Assembly: GCF_003945595.2 (NCBI RefSeq)
Contig: NW_024104532.1
Span: 681,501 to 745,500, forward strand
Direction of reading: 5' to 3'
Source of the DNA: Pipra filicauda
Lineage: Eukaryota > Chordata > Aves > Passeriformes > Pipridae
DNA length: 64,000 bases
Part shown: piece by piece, positions 49,281 through 60,664 of the stretch
How the letters are laid out: every line of letters begins with the position of its first letter
Numbering within the stretch: position 1 is the stretch's first letter
Made by a program: the position numbers and the translations under genes
Notes under the pieces: model-generated
Told to the model about the DNA's origin: nothing
The model's database searches: none
Seen by the model: only the letters and a program-made list of their open reading frames with translations

Positions 49281-52200
49281 GAGAGTGTGGGAATGATCAT
49301 GACTAGAAATAAAAACTTACACATTAACCTCCCTGAAGACAATATTCCCAGAATAGATTATATTTTCTTACTGAAAACTTAGTTCTTTCTATCACTGGTT
49401 AAAAGTTTTTATTCCTCATTTTGCAACAGTGATTTCATTATTACCACTATGAAGATAACAAGCAGTAACACCCACTTCTCTGAGTAGGAATTCTGTACTT
49501 GCTGTGAAGTCACCTGGAGTGGCCCTCACTACTCCTTCTTCTGAGACACCAAAAAGGAAACTGAGTGGTGTTACTTAAGGTTCAGTTACTCTGGTGGCAT
49601 TAGAAAGGCTGAAGCTCTGAACTGAAATTGGAAAATACATACAGATTTTTATTGGTATTCCAGCTGGTGAGAGGAAAACATCATTTTCCCGCTGGTTAGA
49701 AGTTACAGTCTACCATCTGTTGCTGGGCAATGTAAGGCCTTTGGAAGGGCTGGAGTTCGACTCCACTTGGCTTCAGGCTTAACCTTCCTCTCTAGTGGAG
49801 GAGAGGAGTCCAGGGGGTCAGATGGTGGGAGCATATGACTCAAAGCTGTTGGGAGACATTGGAGGATGGCCTGAGTCCAGGGAGATGAGCACAGGGTAGC
49901 TTAATGCAGAAAATTGCTAAGTAATGTGCTTTGGCAGCAAGTTCTCTGTGCAAGTGCCATGAAGTCATACGGGGCAGTGAGAGGGTAAGGGGTGCTCTAT
50001 AGCAGAGGATTGAAACCCAGAGAGAGATGCATGAAACCAATGAGTCTACAAAAAAAAAAAAAAAAGTGTCCTTTAGTTAATCTTCTGGTTTATATAATTT
50101 AACAGTTTCCAGGTGAGGAGATAAACACAATGTACTGCTTGCCAGAGCTGGGCAATGTTGGTAGATCTCAACACAGCTGGACGTGAGACCTTGACAGTAT
50201 GTTGTCTAATCTGAGTTCTTCTACCTGGAGCTATTTTTCCATTCAATCTTTCCTTTTCCTCCTGAAATTAGTCCTGGACCAATGGTATGATATTTTTTTG
50301 AGTTCATAGAGCTGCTTCAGTTCTGCTTCTGATGAAGTCCATAGGCGTCCTATTCCCGCTGAAGATATTTCCATGGTTTGTCCAGGCAAGTGAAATGCTC
50401 TTCTCTGCTTGTTGGGGAGCTGTTAAAAGACTGACAGTTTGGATTTTTTTCTGGACACCCTAGTTCTCTCACAGGCTGAATTGTCTAAATTCTAGATTCT
50501 TATCTAAGTGAAACCTCAGAAACCTGTCTGGGGAGAACCATCAAGCCCCAGGACACTTGTCTAAGGGAAAAACCAGAATAACTGTAAAGATCACCTAAAC
50601 ACTTCTTTGGCAGGTGGTTAGAGGTATAGACTGACTGGTACATGGACAACCTGAGGCATTTTTACTTCATGCTTCCAAGATCCAGCTGGGATGTCCAAGA
50701 CAGAAGCATCAGGTACTGAAAAATGGATTTCAAGGAAATTTCACTTGCTGTCTCAACAAGGCGCTGTTCAGGACAGCCAGCCCTCTGAAATCATCATAAA
50801 TGTGCTTCTCAGAGGAGGGTTGTGCTGGGTTTCCAGCCTCTCTGGGGCCTGGGCTCCTTGTGCAGAGTGACATAGCTTTAGAGATGTCCTTTCTTAGAAC
50901 AGATGAAGTCAATGGGGGTCTGCAGAAATGGACTTTTGAAAGTCAGTGAATGCAAGGGGGAACAGGAGACTTTCCATGTGTTTTTAAACCTGCCTTTCTG
51001 GAGTCTACCTAACTTTATAGGTAAGGTTCTAAAATGCAGAGAGAGGGTCTGGTCAAATCTCTGTCCTTCTCTGCTCAGCTCTGTCAGAGTATCACAAACA
51101 AAAATGAGAGCACCAGAACACAACAGAGCTGCCTTGGGTAAACCTCAGAGAGACTCAGTGACCACAGCCAGGCTTGGCTTCTTTTTTTTTTTCTTTTTTT
51201 TCTTTTTCTATAGAGCAGAGAGAAATTCTTAATTCTTGCACCCCCTGTAAGACTGATCATGGAGGTTTGTTAAATGTGAGCCACTGCCCTGTATTCTCAG
51301 CGATTCAAGAGCAGACCCAGCTTAGAGCTCCTACCATCTGTCACTTGTCACCAGCACTGTCCCTCCAGGCAGAGCTGTGGTGGGACAGTGCTGCAGCAGC
51401 CAGTTGTAGAGCTGTGAGTAGAGAAGCAATGCAGAAGGATGATTATTCACTGCTTTTCACAATAAAGGAACTAGGGAGCATCTGAATCTCACAGCAGGTT
51501 AAAAACTCAGAAGCAGCATTATTTCCACACTGTGCAGAACTGAACTGTGGAGTGTGTTACCATGTGATTTGGTGGGGATAAAAAGTTTGGATGAATTCCA
51601 AAAGCCATTATGGAAGGAAATGCACTGACTGGTAATCACAGTGATGCAGAAAAGTCAGAGGCTGGTAACTTCTCCCAGTTCCTCACCATGGAAGGGTGTC
51701 TTTAGATCTCTCTGCACACCTGCAGCCAATGGCTGACAGGTACTGAGTTAGAACTCAAGTGCACAAAAACCAGTATGACAATTCCCATGTTTCTTATGCT
51801 GGCTCTGAAGCAAGAAGCTTTGTGGATTGAGATGATTTTAGACTCCTTTTGATACTCAGTCTCAGATCAAAAAAGTGGCCAAGAAGAATGCAGAAAGAAG
51901 GGGCAGTATATGCATGTAGGATTTATTATCATCATTTGCTATGGAACAGCCCGGCAAACCATTCAGTTTAGCACTCAGTTTGTAAAATAGCATTTGTATG
52001 ACCATGAAATCTCTGTATTGAAAGATTTTATAACTGAAGTAGTCACACATGATGGTGGGGACAGCCACAAACACATTTGAACATGCTAGTGACTGGCCAT
52101 GTAAGAAGATGGGGAGCTGGCCTTCTTTACCCTATCAGCCCAGAGACACTATCAACATGGTTCACAGGCTTCTTCAAGCAGTAGCAGTTTGTAGAGATCC

Positions 52201-53769
52201 TTGGCTTGTTAGAGATCCTAAGTAAAACGTATTAGCCTCAACCTCAAGGAGGTTAAGATAAACATCTTCATCTTTGCTGTGAGCTGAGCGTGTGCATAGG
52301 AGCAGTTACTGCAGATCAACCAATGTGTTCATTACACTGCAACAGCTTGGTTGGTACTACTGAGTCCTTGAGCTTCTCAGTTTACTGCAAGGGACTTCAT
52401 TCACTGCCAAGCTCTTAACCCCTCTTTGTCTTTCACCGAGCAATTCCACTTGTGTTTTGTGCTCTTCTCTTCCTTTACCTGCAATTCCTTTGACATTTGT
52501 CCGAAACACACCTCAAACTCCAGTGTCAAGGTATAGAAACAAGTAGATCTTGTTGTTCTTGACCTTTTTTGGGACCTCACGAGGAACAACCCTGAAGCTG
52601 TTTCCTCTGAAGTACACTGACCCATTTATATCCATGACAGATGCCTGGCAGGTGCCAAGATGCAGGTTTCCCACCTTGGGAAGGGAACAAAGGTCTATGC
52701 TCATTCAGCCCTATGGAGGGTTAATTACTGTTTTGCTTAAAAAAGCATTCAGCTGCCCTTAGGTATAGAAATTTATTTAAGCCTTATCTGCATAATTATC
52801 ATGTTTATTGCTCAACACAGCTGGATGGATATGAAGCGTATGCAGTTTTTGATACACACTTTATGTCAGAACCATTACAAGGGAAAATGATCATCTCTTA
52901 TAGCCCCTGCAAAGAGGCTGGCAGTAATAGTTAGTTTTCTGACTTCAAAAAACAAATCTGAGGACCAAATTTATTGGGCCTATTTACATATTTTTGATGC
53001 TATAGCTTCTCCTCCCTCTGTGGAAATGAGTGCTGTGGTGATGAACAGCCAGGATTTTGAAGGGTGATTGGTGACCCGAAGTGTTTTGCTTAATAGACTC
53101 GAATTGCAGAGAGGAGGGAACTGCATCACATGAAAGTCGTTCACCTCTCAGGGACTCCTGACAGGCACCCAAAATCACCATTAGTCTTCAGAAATCATAT
53201 CCACTTCTGACATCGGGATTGCTGAGATATTTAACATGGGAAATATGGAGTAGCCAGAAAAATGTAGAGAGCATTTAAATCTATCATTTATGTTTTATAA
53301 TTAAGCTTGTAAGATGAGTATTGCTTTATTGGAAACCACAGTATGTAGTATCCTTTACAGATAAACTTTTATGAGGTATTGGTGGGTATTTGTGCAATTG
53401 CAGTGGGATGCGAGCATTTAAATAGTTCTACTTTCACACATTCATTATTATTTCAAAATCCTGTTATTGCATGAGGCAGCATACTGCAGTCTGAGGGTTC
53501 CCTAGTCCAGCCTGCAGTCTGCAGAAGTCTTGAAAATACCTGCATCACAGAACCCTGGGGCAGCAGCTGCCTCATACGCTGGTGCTACTGCCATTTTCAA
53601 TAACACTTGAAAATGAATATGAGATGTACACAGGAGCAAGGGACAGGGCAGAGATATCTGCTGTACATTTTAACCACTGACAACCCTTTTTCTGTCCAAA
53701 CTGAGGGGCTGTTGGGTGCTATACTGGAAAAAAATAACATTTAGCATCATTTTGACAAAGTTAATATTA
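49281..53769. other. Non-coding stretch with homopolymer tracts
   Basis: It holds an A16 run near 50050-50065 and a 32-nt pure pyrimidine tract at 51178-51209 followed by ATAG. Short frames overlapping the latter are low-complexity artefacts. No gene was recognised. Confidence 0.65.
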
Positions 53770-54060
53770 TTATAGAGTAATTTGGGTAGGAAGGGACCTT
53801 AAAGATCATCTAGTTCCAACCCCTGTCTTGGTCAGGGACATCTTTCACTAGACTAGGTTGCTCAGAAGCCCATCCAGCATGGCCTTAAACACTTACAGGA
53901 ATGGAACATCCACAGCTTGGGTCATTTTGAGTTTCTTATCAACCAACACCACCAAGTCCTTCTCCACAGAACTGCTCTGAATCCATTCTCTGTCCAGCCT
54001 GTATTTGTGCTTCCAACTGCCCCGATCCCTGTGTGTGACCTGGCCAGGCTGCAGTTGATG
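53770..54060 (-). mobile_element. CR1 LINE fragment, antisense, internally deleted
   Basis: Two parts of one CR1 lie side by side on the minus strand. 54060-53921 encodes part of the ORF2 reverse-transcriptase region; the minus frame reads VTHRDRGSWKH then KYRLDREWI and EKDLVVLVDKKL, which match conserved CR1 residues, with about 30 open codons. 53920-53770 is the CR1 3' end (AAGATCATCTAGTTCCAACC on plus). The intervening end of ORF2, several hundred bases in intact CR1, is missing at a join near 53920. Order and orientation are those of a single copy with a deletion. Confidence 0.9.
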
Positions 54061-56144
54061 TCAGATATCCATAAGCTGTTTTTAACAGATCAAGGAAGAG
54101 TCACAGCTGATGTTAGTTACTTAAAATTTTGTTTGCCTCTAATTTATTCTCATAAAAGCACTCTACTCTATTTGGGTTTGTATTAAGACAGATCACCAGC
54201 TAACATCTGATCTCAGCAACAGGGTTATGAAATGTGAATACAAGAGACCTAAAAAAGTAGCATTTCAGTTATTATCACCTTTATCAGTGATGTGAGAACT
54301 ATTTAATTTAAAGCCTGGACTGTGTGTGGTAGGAGTAGGTACCAGCCAGTCTGTTGTCATTAGCTGGAGTGCTACCTACTTTTATTTGCTGTTTGTTTGT
54401 TAGTTATACAAATGAACCTTTTAGTTGTGGTTGGCAAGAAGACGAACGTGGTGAAGTGACAGGATGGAACTTTTGCATAAAAGTCAAATCAGTTAGAAGG
54501 GAGGGAGGCAAACACCCATCACTTACAACTTCTCTCCTTTGCTACGCTAATCTCTCCATGTTCCATAGATGATAAATTACCTCTCACTTCCTTTCATTGG
54601 GAGACATCTCTTCCCATGCTAACCTCTTGCCCCTACTCCTCAGTTACCCAACTACCTTCTCTCTTTTGGTCTAATCAATATTTCTAGTCAGACAAATTGC
54701 TTTTGACTTGCTCATTCTGAAGAAGAGTGTGTGTGTAACTTCCAACTGCATGAGCTGTCCTAAAAGTTACATAATCCACCCCTACAAACATTACCTGGCT
54801 TTCAGTTACAGCATTGTCCACATAAAATAGGTGGTGTCATTATGGCCTGATGATCATGGTGCAAAATACTGTAACTGTATTTTGAAAGGGCTGTTCCTCA
54901 GACAGCTCTTGAAGCTCTTACATGTATATAAGCCCTTTTGATAGTGAGAAGACCTCCTGGGCCACAGCACAGAAACTTATTTGCCCTTTATTCTACAGGT
55001 TGTGAAATTTGGGTGAAGAATTTAGAAAGTATTTAAGTATCATTTTCCCTCTTAAACACTTTTCCAACACAAAGCCATTTCAGAACTGAGCAGCTGTTTC
55101 ATCTCCTTTCCCATTTGTCCTCTCCACTTCTGCAGATCAGCACGAAGTGTGAACAATGGATTGGATGGGCCAGGGGATCAGCGTCAAAATCAGGAGTCTG
55201 AGTCTGGTTGAGACTCTCTGAAGCTGCAGGATACCATACTCTCAAGTGAACTTCAGAAGTTTGTGTTTTAGTTGCTCCCAACCACTGCCAGGTGACTTCT
55301 CTGGGTTTGCACTTGAGGAACAGAGCACACCAGCCCTGATGAGGGGTACCCTGCATCCTCTGCAGAAGTGACAGATGAGAGTTCTTGCTTATATATTTGG
55401 GATCAGATTTTAAAAAGGTCTGAAAATGCACAACTAAACCTGTCATTCAAATGTTTTTTTGTGAATTTTTTTTCAAGAACGTTTTTCAATCTTTCCAACT
55501 TTTACTCCAAATTTACTTACTGTTATTTTGCTTCCAAAGTCTTGGGATGAGAAGTAGGTGAAATATTTTCATTACTCTTAACAGACTGGCCGTGAAGAAC
55601 AGTGTTATATTGCCAAGTAAGAGACTTTACTCAGCATTTAACAGAACTATTTTCCCAACTCACCTTGTTAACTTACCATCACAGATAGTACTTTCAAGAT
55701 TTTGATTAGTTTAGAGAAGTCTGCAGTTTATTAAAACATCTTCCTTTCTCTTCTGTGGATACACTTCAGCATGTTTCCTTACCACGGGATAAACAAAGCT
55801 TCCTACAGGTGATCAGTACAACATAAAGCCTCAAATTAGAAAGCAGTAAGACTTGGCCATTTCCCTTCTTGGGTAGTACCTTACTCCAAATGAGGTGTCA
55901 TGGGAGCAAGAGTAACCCTGTGGAGAGAGGTAGAGAAACTGCTCCTTAGGTTGCTTTAGTTTCATTTCCTGTTCCATAGCTTTGCTGCAGGGTGAAATAG
56001 GTGTTGCCTTGTGAAGAGCAGCTGTGACTGAGACTCTGTGTTACAAGCCTGGGCTGAGCTGAGTGCCCTAGATGGGAGACACTATGAAAGTGTCTAGTTC
56101 GAACCCCTCATACTCTGGACCTTGATGTTAGAGACTGGATTTCC
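54061..56144. other. Non-coding stretch; possible degraded CR1 tail
   Basis: A short CTAGTTCGAACCCCT string near 56095-56109 recalls the CR1 3' region on the minus strand, but the flanks are too diverged to call. No gene was recognised. Confidence 0.55.
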
Positions 56145-56173
56145 TCATCCATATCCTTAATGGATATGGATGA
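56145..56173. repeat. Perfect 12-bp-arm hairpin
   Basis: TCATCCATATCC (56145-56156) and GGATATGGATGA (56162-56173) are exact reverse complements around a 5-nt loop TTAAT. No flanking transposon is evident. Confidence 0.9.
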
Positions 56174-57377
56174 AATTAGGAAAAAACTATTTGGTTTGTT
56201 CAGAGTAAAAGAGAAATACGGGAGATGGAAAGAATGAAGACCATGAAAGTTTCACATAGGCAATGAAGAGTCTGGTTCCTTGGAGACTATTGAAGGATAA
56301 CTCCTGTGGCATTTAAGGCATGGTCCTCACTGCCTGCATTCACAAAAAGATCTTCCTTCTTCCCTTTAAAGCCTAGTACTACAATCTTCTGACAACCTGC
56401 ATTACATTCAGCAGGACCGTGTAGTACTATATCATATCATATCATATGTTGGTTTTTTTCTCCACTGCCTGGTACTAACAGGAGGTGACATTGCATGAGT
56501 GAGCTAATGTAGCTAAAGTAGCTGTGATGGTGTGGGCCATCACATGAGCTGAAGCCAAGAGACTGAAAAAAAATTAAGTGAAGAAAAAAATATTCTGCTT
56601 TTTGAAAACTGCAAGATTCAAAGCAGACATTGCTGAATTATTAGCAGAGATTTCAGCAATTTTTCCTGGGGAGGGGGGAACTTATCACTGTCTCTTTATG
56701 GCTTTTCAGGGTTTATTATCATAAAGTATTTGCTGGTGGCTTACAGAGTGTTTTTTAATATTCAATTTGCTTGCTATTTTTGGCAATTAGTCTCTGAAGA
56801 CATATGTTATCGTTTTTGCACCTTGGTCAGCTAAAAATGAACAACAAATAAACAAGGGATTTGAGGTTATTTTTGCTAATTGCAGACTTCCTCTTAAGGA
56901 AGCACTCATGACCAGTGATGGTTGAATTAACAGAAAAAGGCCCTCAGGAAGAATTTGCTGAGACTGTTATTAAAAATGTCTTGCAATCTTATGTTAATTC
57001 CAACAGCTTTTGGGGAGACAACAGCACTATGGGCTCTTTAGAGGAGCAGTCTATTAATTTCTGCTTTAAGAGCAGTCTCCCTGTGCCATTATTCACACAA
57101 CTCCAGATGCAGCCAGCACTGAGCAGCAGGGGCTCTCTCTGTTTCGGGCTCAGTATCACTGTTTAACTTGCACAGTTTTGCTGTACACCAAACCTCACCC
57201 CAGATTAGCCAGTAGTCCAGGTAGTGAAGACGCTCCTTTGATATTTGTGTTCTGGCAATGGGTCTGTTTGATTCAGAACAAAGAAATTAATTCAGGTATC
57301 CCCTTGGCTGGACAGTGTGTTGGGCTGGGTTACCTCTCTGCTAGATCAAGGAATACTTACTTATATAAAGTAAATTT
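56174..57377. other. Non-coding stretch with an ATATC microsatellite
   Basis: A short pentanucleotide repeat of ATATC type (about four units) lies at 56429-56448. No gene or transposon was recognised. Confidence 0.6.
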
Positions 57378-57425
57378 AAAAAAAAAAAAAAGTTAGAAGA
57401 CAGAGATGCCTTTTTTTTTTTTTTT
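57378..57425. repeat. A14 and T15 runs facing each other
   Basis: A run of 14 A (57378-57391) is followed after 19 nt by a run of 15 T (57411-57425), so the two can pair as a hairpin. Two oppositely oriented retroposon tails could give this arrangement, but no bodies are recognisable on either side. Confidence 0.85.
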
Positions 57426-59579
57426 AGGTTGTATAAATGTCATGTCTCATTTAAGTGGATTTCTGCTCTGAAGCAGGTTTTTAAATGTGGGAAACCAACT
57501 TTTGGCCATTTTGGGGCGGTTAAATCTGTCTGACTTGACTTCAGACTCCGTACAGGACATGGGAAATCTTTCTTAATTAAGGGCTTGTCTAAACTGATTC
57601 ATCTCCAAGAAATTTTGAATCAAAGGCTTCTAATAAAAAGCCCACTGTCCTGTTATATTAAAAATGAATTCCTTACAGCTCCCTTTATTCCAAATTCTTA
57701 TTGCTTTTTAAGTTTTACTGCACACTACCATTGCTACGTGGAGAGCACCTCTAATTTCAGATGTCTCCCTCCATGTTCATTGGCGTATTCCTGACAAAGA
57801 GCTCAGAAAAAAAGCAACAAAGTTATGAGCACAAGGAAATGTAGTTACATAGAAAGGACTGAGAGAGGTTTGACAGAGCTTTAAAGCTGGGAGCCTGCTG
57901 GTCCCAGCCTGCCCCGGAGAGGAGGTTGCCACTCTCATGGCTGGTGCAGAATTTCAGGCAAGGGTGTTTAAATCAGTGAATTTCATTCAATGTAACTGCT
58001 CTGACTTAACCTTATTTTAACCTTTGCATGACTGTGTAGAGGCTGTCGGTGTGAAGAGACACCAGGGGGATGTTAAAGCTGTCTGCATGGAAGAGTTCAT
58101 TTTATAAATCTAAACTGAGCAGGCAGTTTGCTTGGAAACTATGTAAATTATTTAGCAAGAAGCAGTACTTGTGATTTGAGGAGAGCACTGCACATTGATA
58201 AGCTGACTTTGGAGAGGTCAGCAGCTGTGACTGAGTTGCTCAAGGTTCCCCACTCAAGATCTCTCCCTTGAGCCCTGTGCTGCAGTACGTGCTGGCAGGG
58301 AGCACTTCTGTGTGAGCAGAGCTGGTGACACAAGAGCAGCATTTTTTGAGGGCAGACAAGCTGATGCTGTTATAACAACAGATGCCAGGTTCAGTCTTCA
58401 GACCTGGTCACCCAACAGTCCTCAGGTTGTCATTTGAATCTAAAAGACCCTCAAACAGTCCTTGTGCAGGTCCTGTGGAGCACAAGTCCAGGTTGTAAAG
58501 CAAATTCATTTGAAAACTCTCTTTGCCTTTTCCTCCTTCCCTTCCTATTTTATCTTTTCCCCCGGTACTCCCCGAGTTGATGCTATCATCCTGATCTAGT
58601 CCCAGACTAGTAATTTCACACCTGCTGTTGTCTCTCTGGCCTTTTGTTATATTTTGACTGAAAATGTCAATTATGGACACAATTATTTGCAATCCTGAAC
58701 AGATTTGCACAGTGCTCCAAATTTCCCGTGTGTACAATTCTTTTAATTAAATTTGCATTTTAGATGCATGTTTCCTGGGGTTTTGGCTGGTGGCAGTAGT
58801 TTGAGAATGATGGAGCTCCATTTTTTCAGAACTGTGAAGGGTTTTGTACAAGCAGGTATGTCTCTCTCCATGTTAAGCTATCAATTTTGTGAGATTATTA
58901 TTAGGAAGTGATAGTCTCTTTTGGAGGTTGTACGACTCAGTAATTTTGGAATTGTGACTTGGCTGTTTCCATATTGCTGAGTTGCAAATTTGGGTTTTGC
59001 TGAGTGATAAATTTTTATTTTACCAAGTTGTGACCTACAAAAAATAGCGAGCTGTGCAGCCAAAACTTGCTGAGAGCTGGAGAGATCTGTCGTGCTTGGG
59101 GTTCTGAGGGACAGCGATAAAGTTTTCCTGTTTATACTCTTAAACCTGCTTACAACAGGCCTCAGCTTAATTGCTCTGTTAACAAAACATGGAACCACAA
59201 ATTCTTTTAAATGGGTGAGTAACAGTCCCCTTCTAAGGAGAGTAGCTCTCCCTGGAGATATCCCTGTCCTTGTCTGCTAATGGGAAAGGAAATACGTACA
59301 TTGATTTCAAGGGATACTGGATTTGGCTTCACAAGAATCTCCTGTATTTCATGCACTTTTAGTCTGACCTCTTTTGTAGGAAGCAACCTAAATATCAGCC
59401 CAGTGACCATTCACAGGGAATGGGATGCTCAGACCTTCTCCCAAGCCATAGTTACTGCAAGAAGATCTTTAACTTTCCTCCAGAGTTTCCTTTGAATAGA
59501 TCCACTTTAAGAGCACAGGTGAACAGGGAGCACGCAGGGCTAAAGAATGCCGGAGTGCAAAAATGGTCCTGAAGTCAGC
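57426..59579. other. Non-coding stretch, no gene recognised
   Basis: Only short frames without motifs. A CCAGGGGG string near 58060 is a partial CTCF-like core and is not called. Confidence 0.6.
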
Positions 59580-59900
59580 CAAATGAACTGGATCATCCAA
59601 TTATTTTCAATTACAATTCCGATCCTTTCCTTAATGTTTTCCTTTGCTGATATCTGTGTTGGTAATGCAGCCAGCTCTGGCTTTATGATCCCCCTTGTTG
59701 CAACGTGCTGTGCTTAATTACTTTGCCTCTGTAACAAACAGACATTCTGAACAATTAGACGATAATATGGAAGCAGGAGAGGAAAATAGCTCAATATACT
59801 TTCATTTTAATTATGCTGATAGTGCACCCCATGGTTTTGAATCAATGCTGGAATAATGTTCTTTTGATAGTCTTCAATAACTTTAAACGAGATCTAATAA
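59580..59900. promoter_or_regulatory. Possible conserved non-coding element
   Basis: An AT-rich stretch with repeated homeodomain-type cores (CCAATTAT, CTTAATTAC, CAATTAGAC, TTTAATTATG) within 320 bp. The texture is enhancer-like, but AT-rich DNA also yields such cores by chance. No conservation evidence is available. Confidence 0.2.
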
Positions 59901-60641
59901 ATTTGTATTTTTATGTGAAGTTTAGAAGGAAAAATCCCTCTGCTGTTGATTTCATTTTCAACTGAAAATCACAACTCCCGTGATCTATACACTTGTGTTC
60001 TAATTGAATGTCCATCCCTATTGAACAAATCACTTTAACACCTTAATTGCTATACTGGAGGGGATTTCACTTAAGCACATGTTTGGTACTTTCCTGAGTT
60101 GCTGCCCTCTTGCAAAAACAACCCTCTTGTGTTTTAGAAATTGGTGACATGAGTAGAATTATATTTAGGGCTTTTTTTCCCTATACACCCTCACTAAATT
60201 CTATGTATAATTTTTTTTTTTTTATAGCTAATAAGCTGACAGTAAGCAGAGTAGACTCTTTGCATGTAGGAAGGAAGACTGGTGTCGTAAAACGAATGCC
60301 CAGCTGCTTTGTTCTTTAAAATTAAATTAATCTAATTTGGGAAGAGCTGCTACTGAGCCATGCTGACACTAACACATAATTTTGCTGTGCTGTGCTACAC
60401 AGCCACAGGTGTATATTTAGCACCATAGATTTTCTTCATCAATACCACTATAATAAAACAATCACCTCTAAACCAGTCAGTTTTCCAAGGGGGTATGGGG
60501 AGCACGCAGATGAACCCCTTTGTTAATACAATTCACATGAAATTACCACAATTTTCAAACTATGAATTTTGACATCTCTCCTAATATTGAAAAGGAGCTA
60601 AGGCACATGGAAAGCTTCTGTGAGCTGCCCTGGTAGTCTTG
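59901..60641. other. Non-coding stretch, no gene recognised
   Basis: A T13 run lies at 60211-60223. Nothing else was recognised. Confidence 0.6.
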
Positions 60642-60664
60642 AAATAAATAAATAAATAAATAAA
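60642..60664. repeat. AAAT microsatellite
   Basis: About 5.5 perfect AAAT (AATA) units, a short tetranucleotide repeat that is likely to be length-polymorphic. Confidence 0.95.

Noticed and set aside
51178..51215. Pyrimidine tract followed by ATAG as a splice acceptor
   Set aside because: Looks like a strong acceptor, but no exon-like open frame with a donor follows; a homopolymer tract is the simpler reading.
53917..54186. 89-codon plus-strand frame
   Set aside because: It is largely antisense to the CR1 reverse-transcriptase fragment.
56060..56130. Possible highly degraded CR1 3' end
   Set aside because: Only about 15 bases resemble CR1; insufficient for a call without alignment.
58050..58075. 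Partial CTCF-like core
   Set aside because: Only part of the consensus matches and the 3' half of the core is missing.
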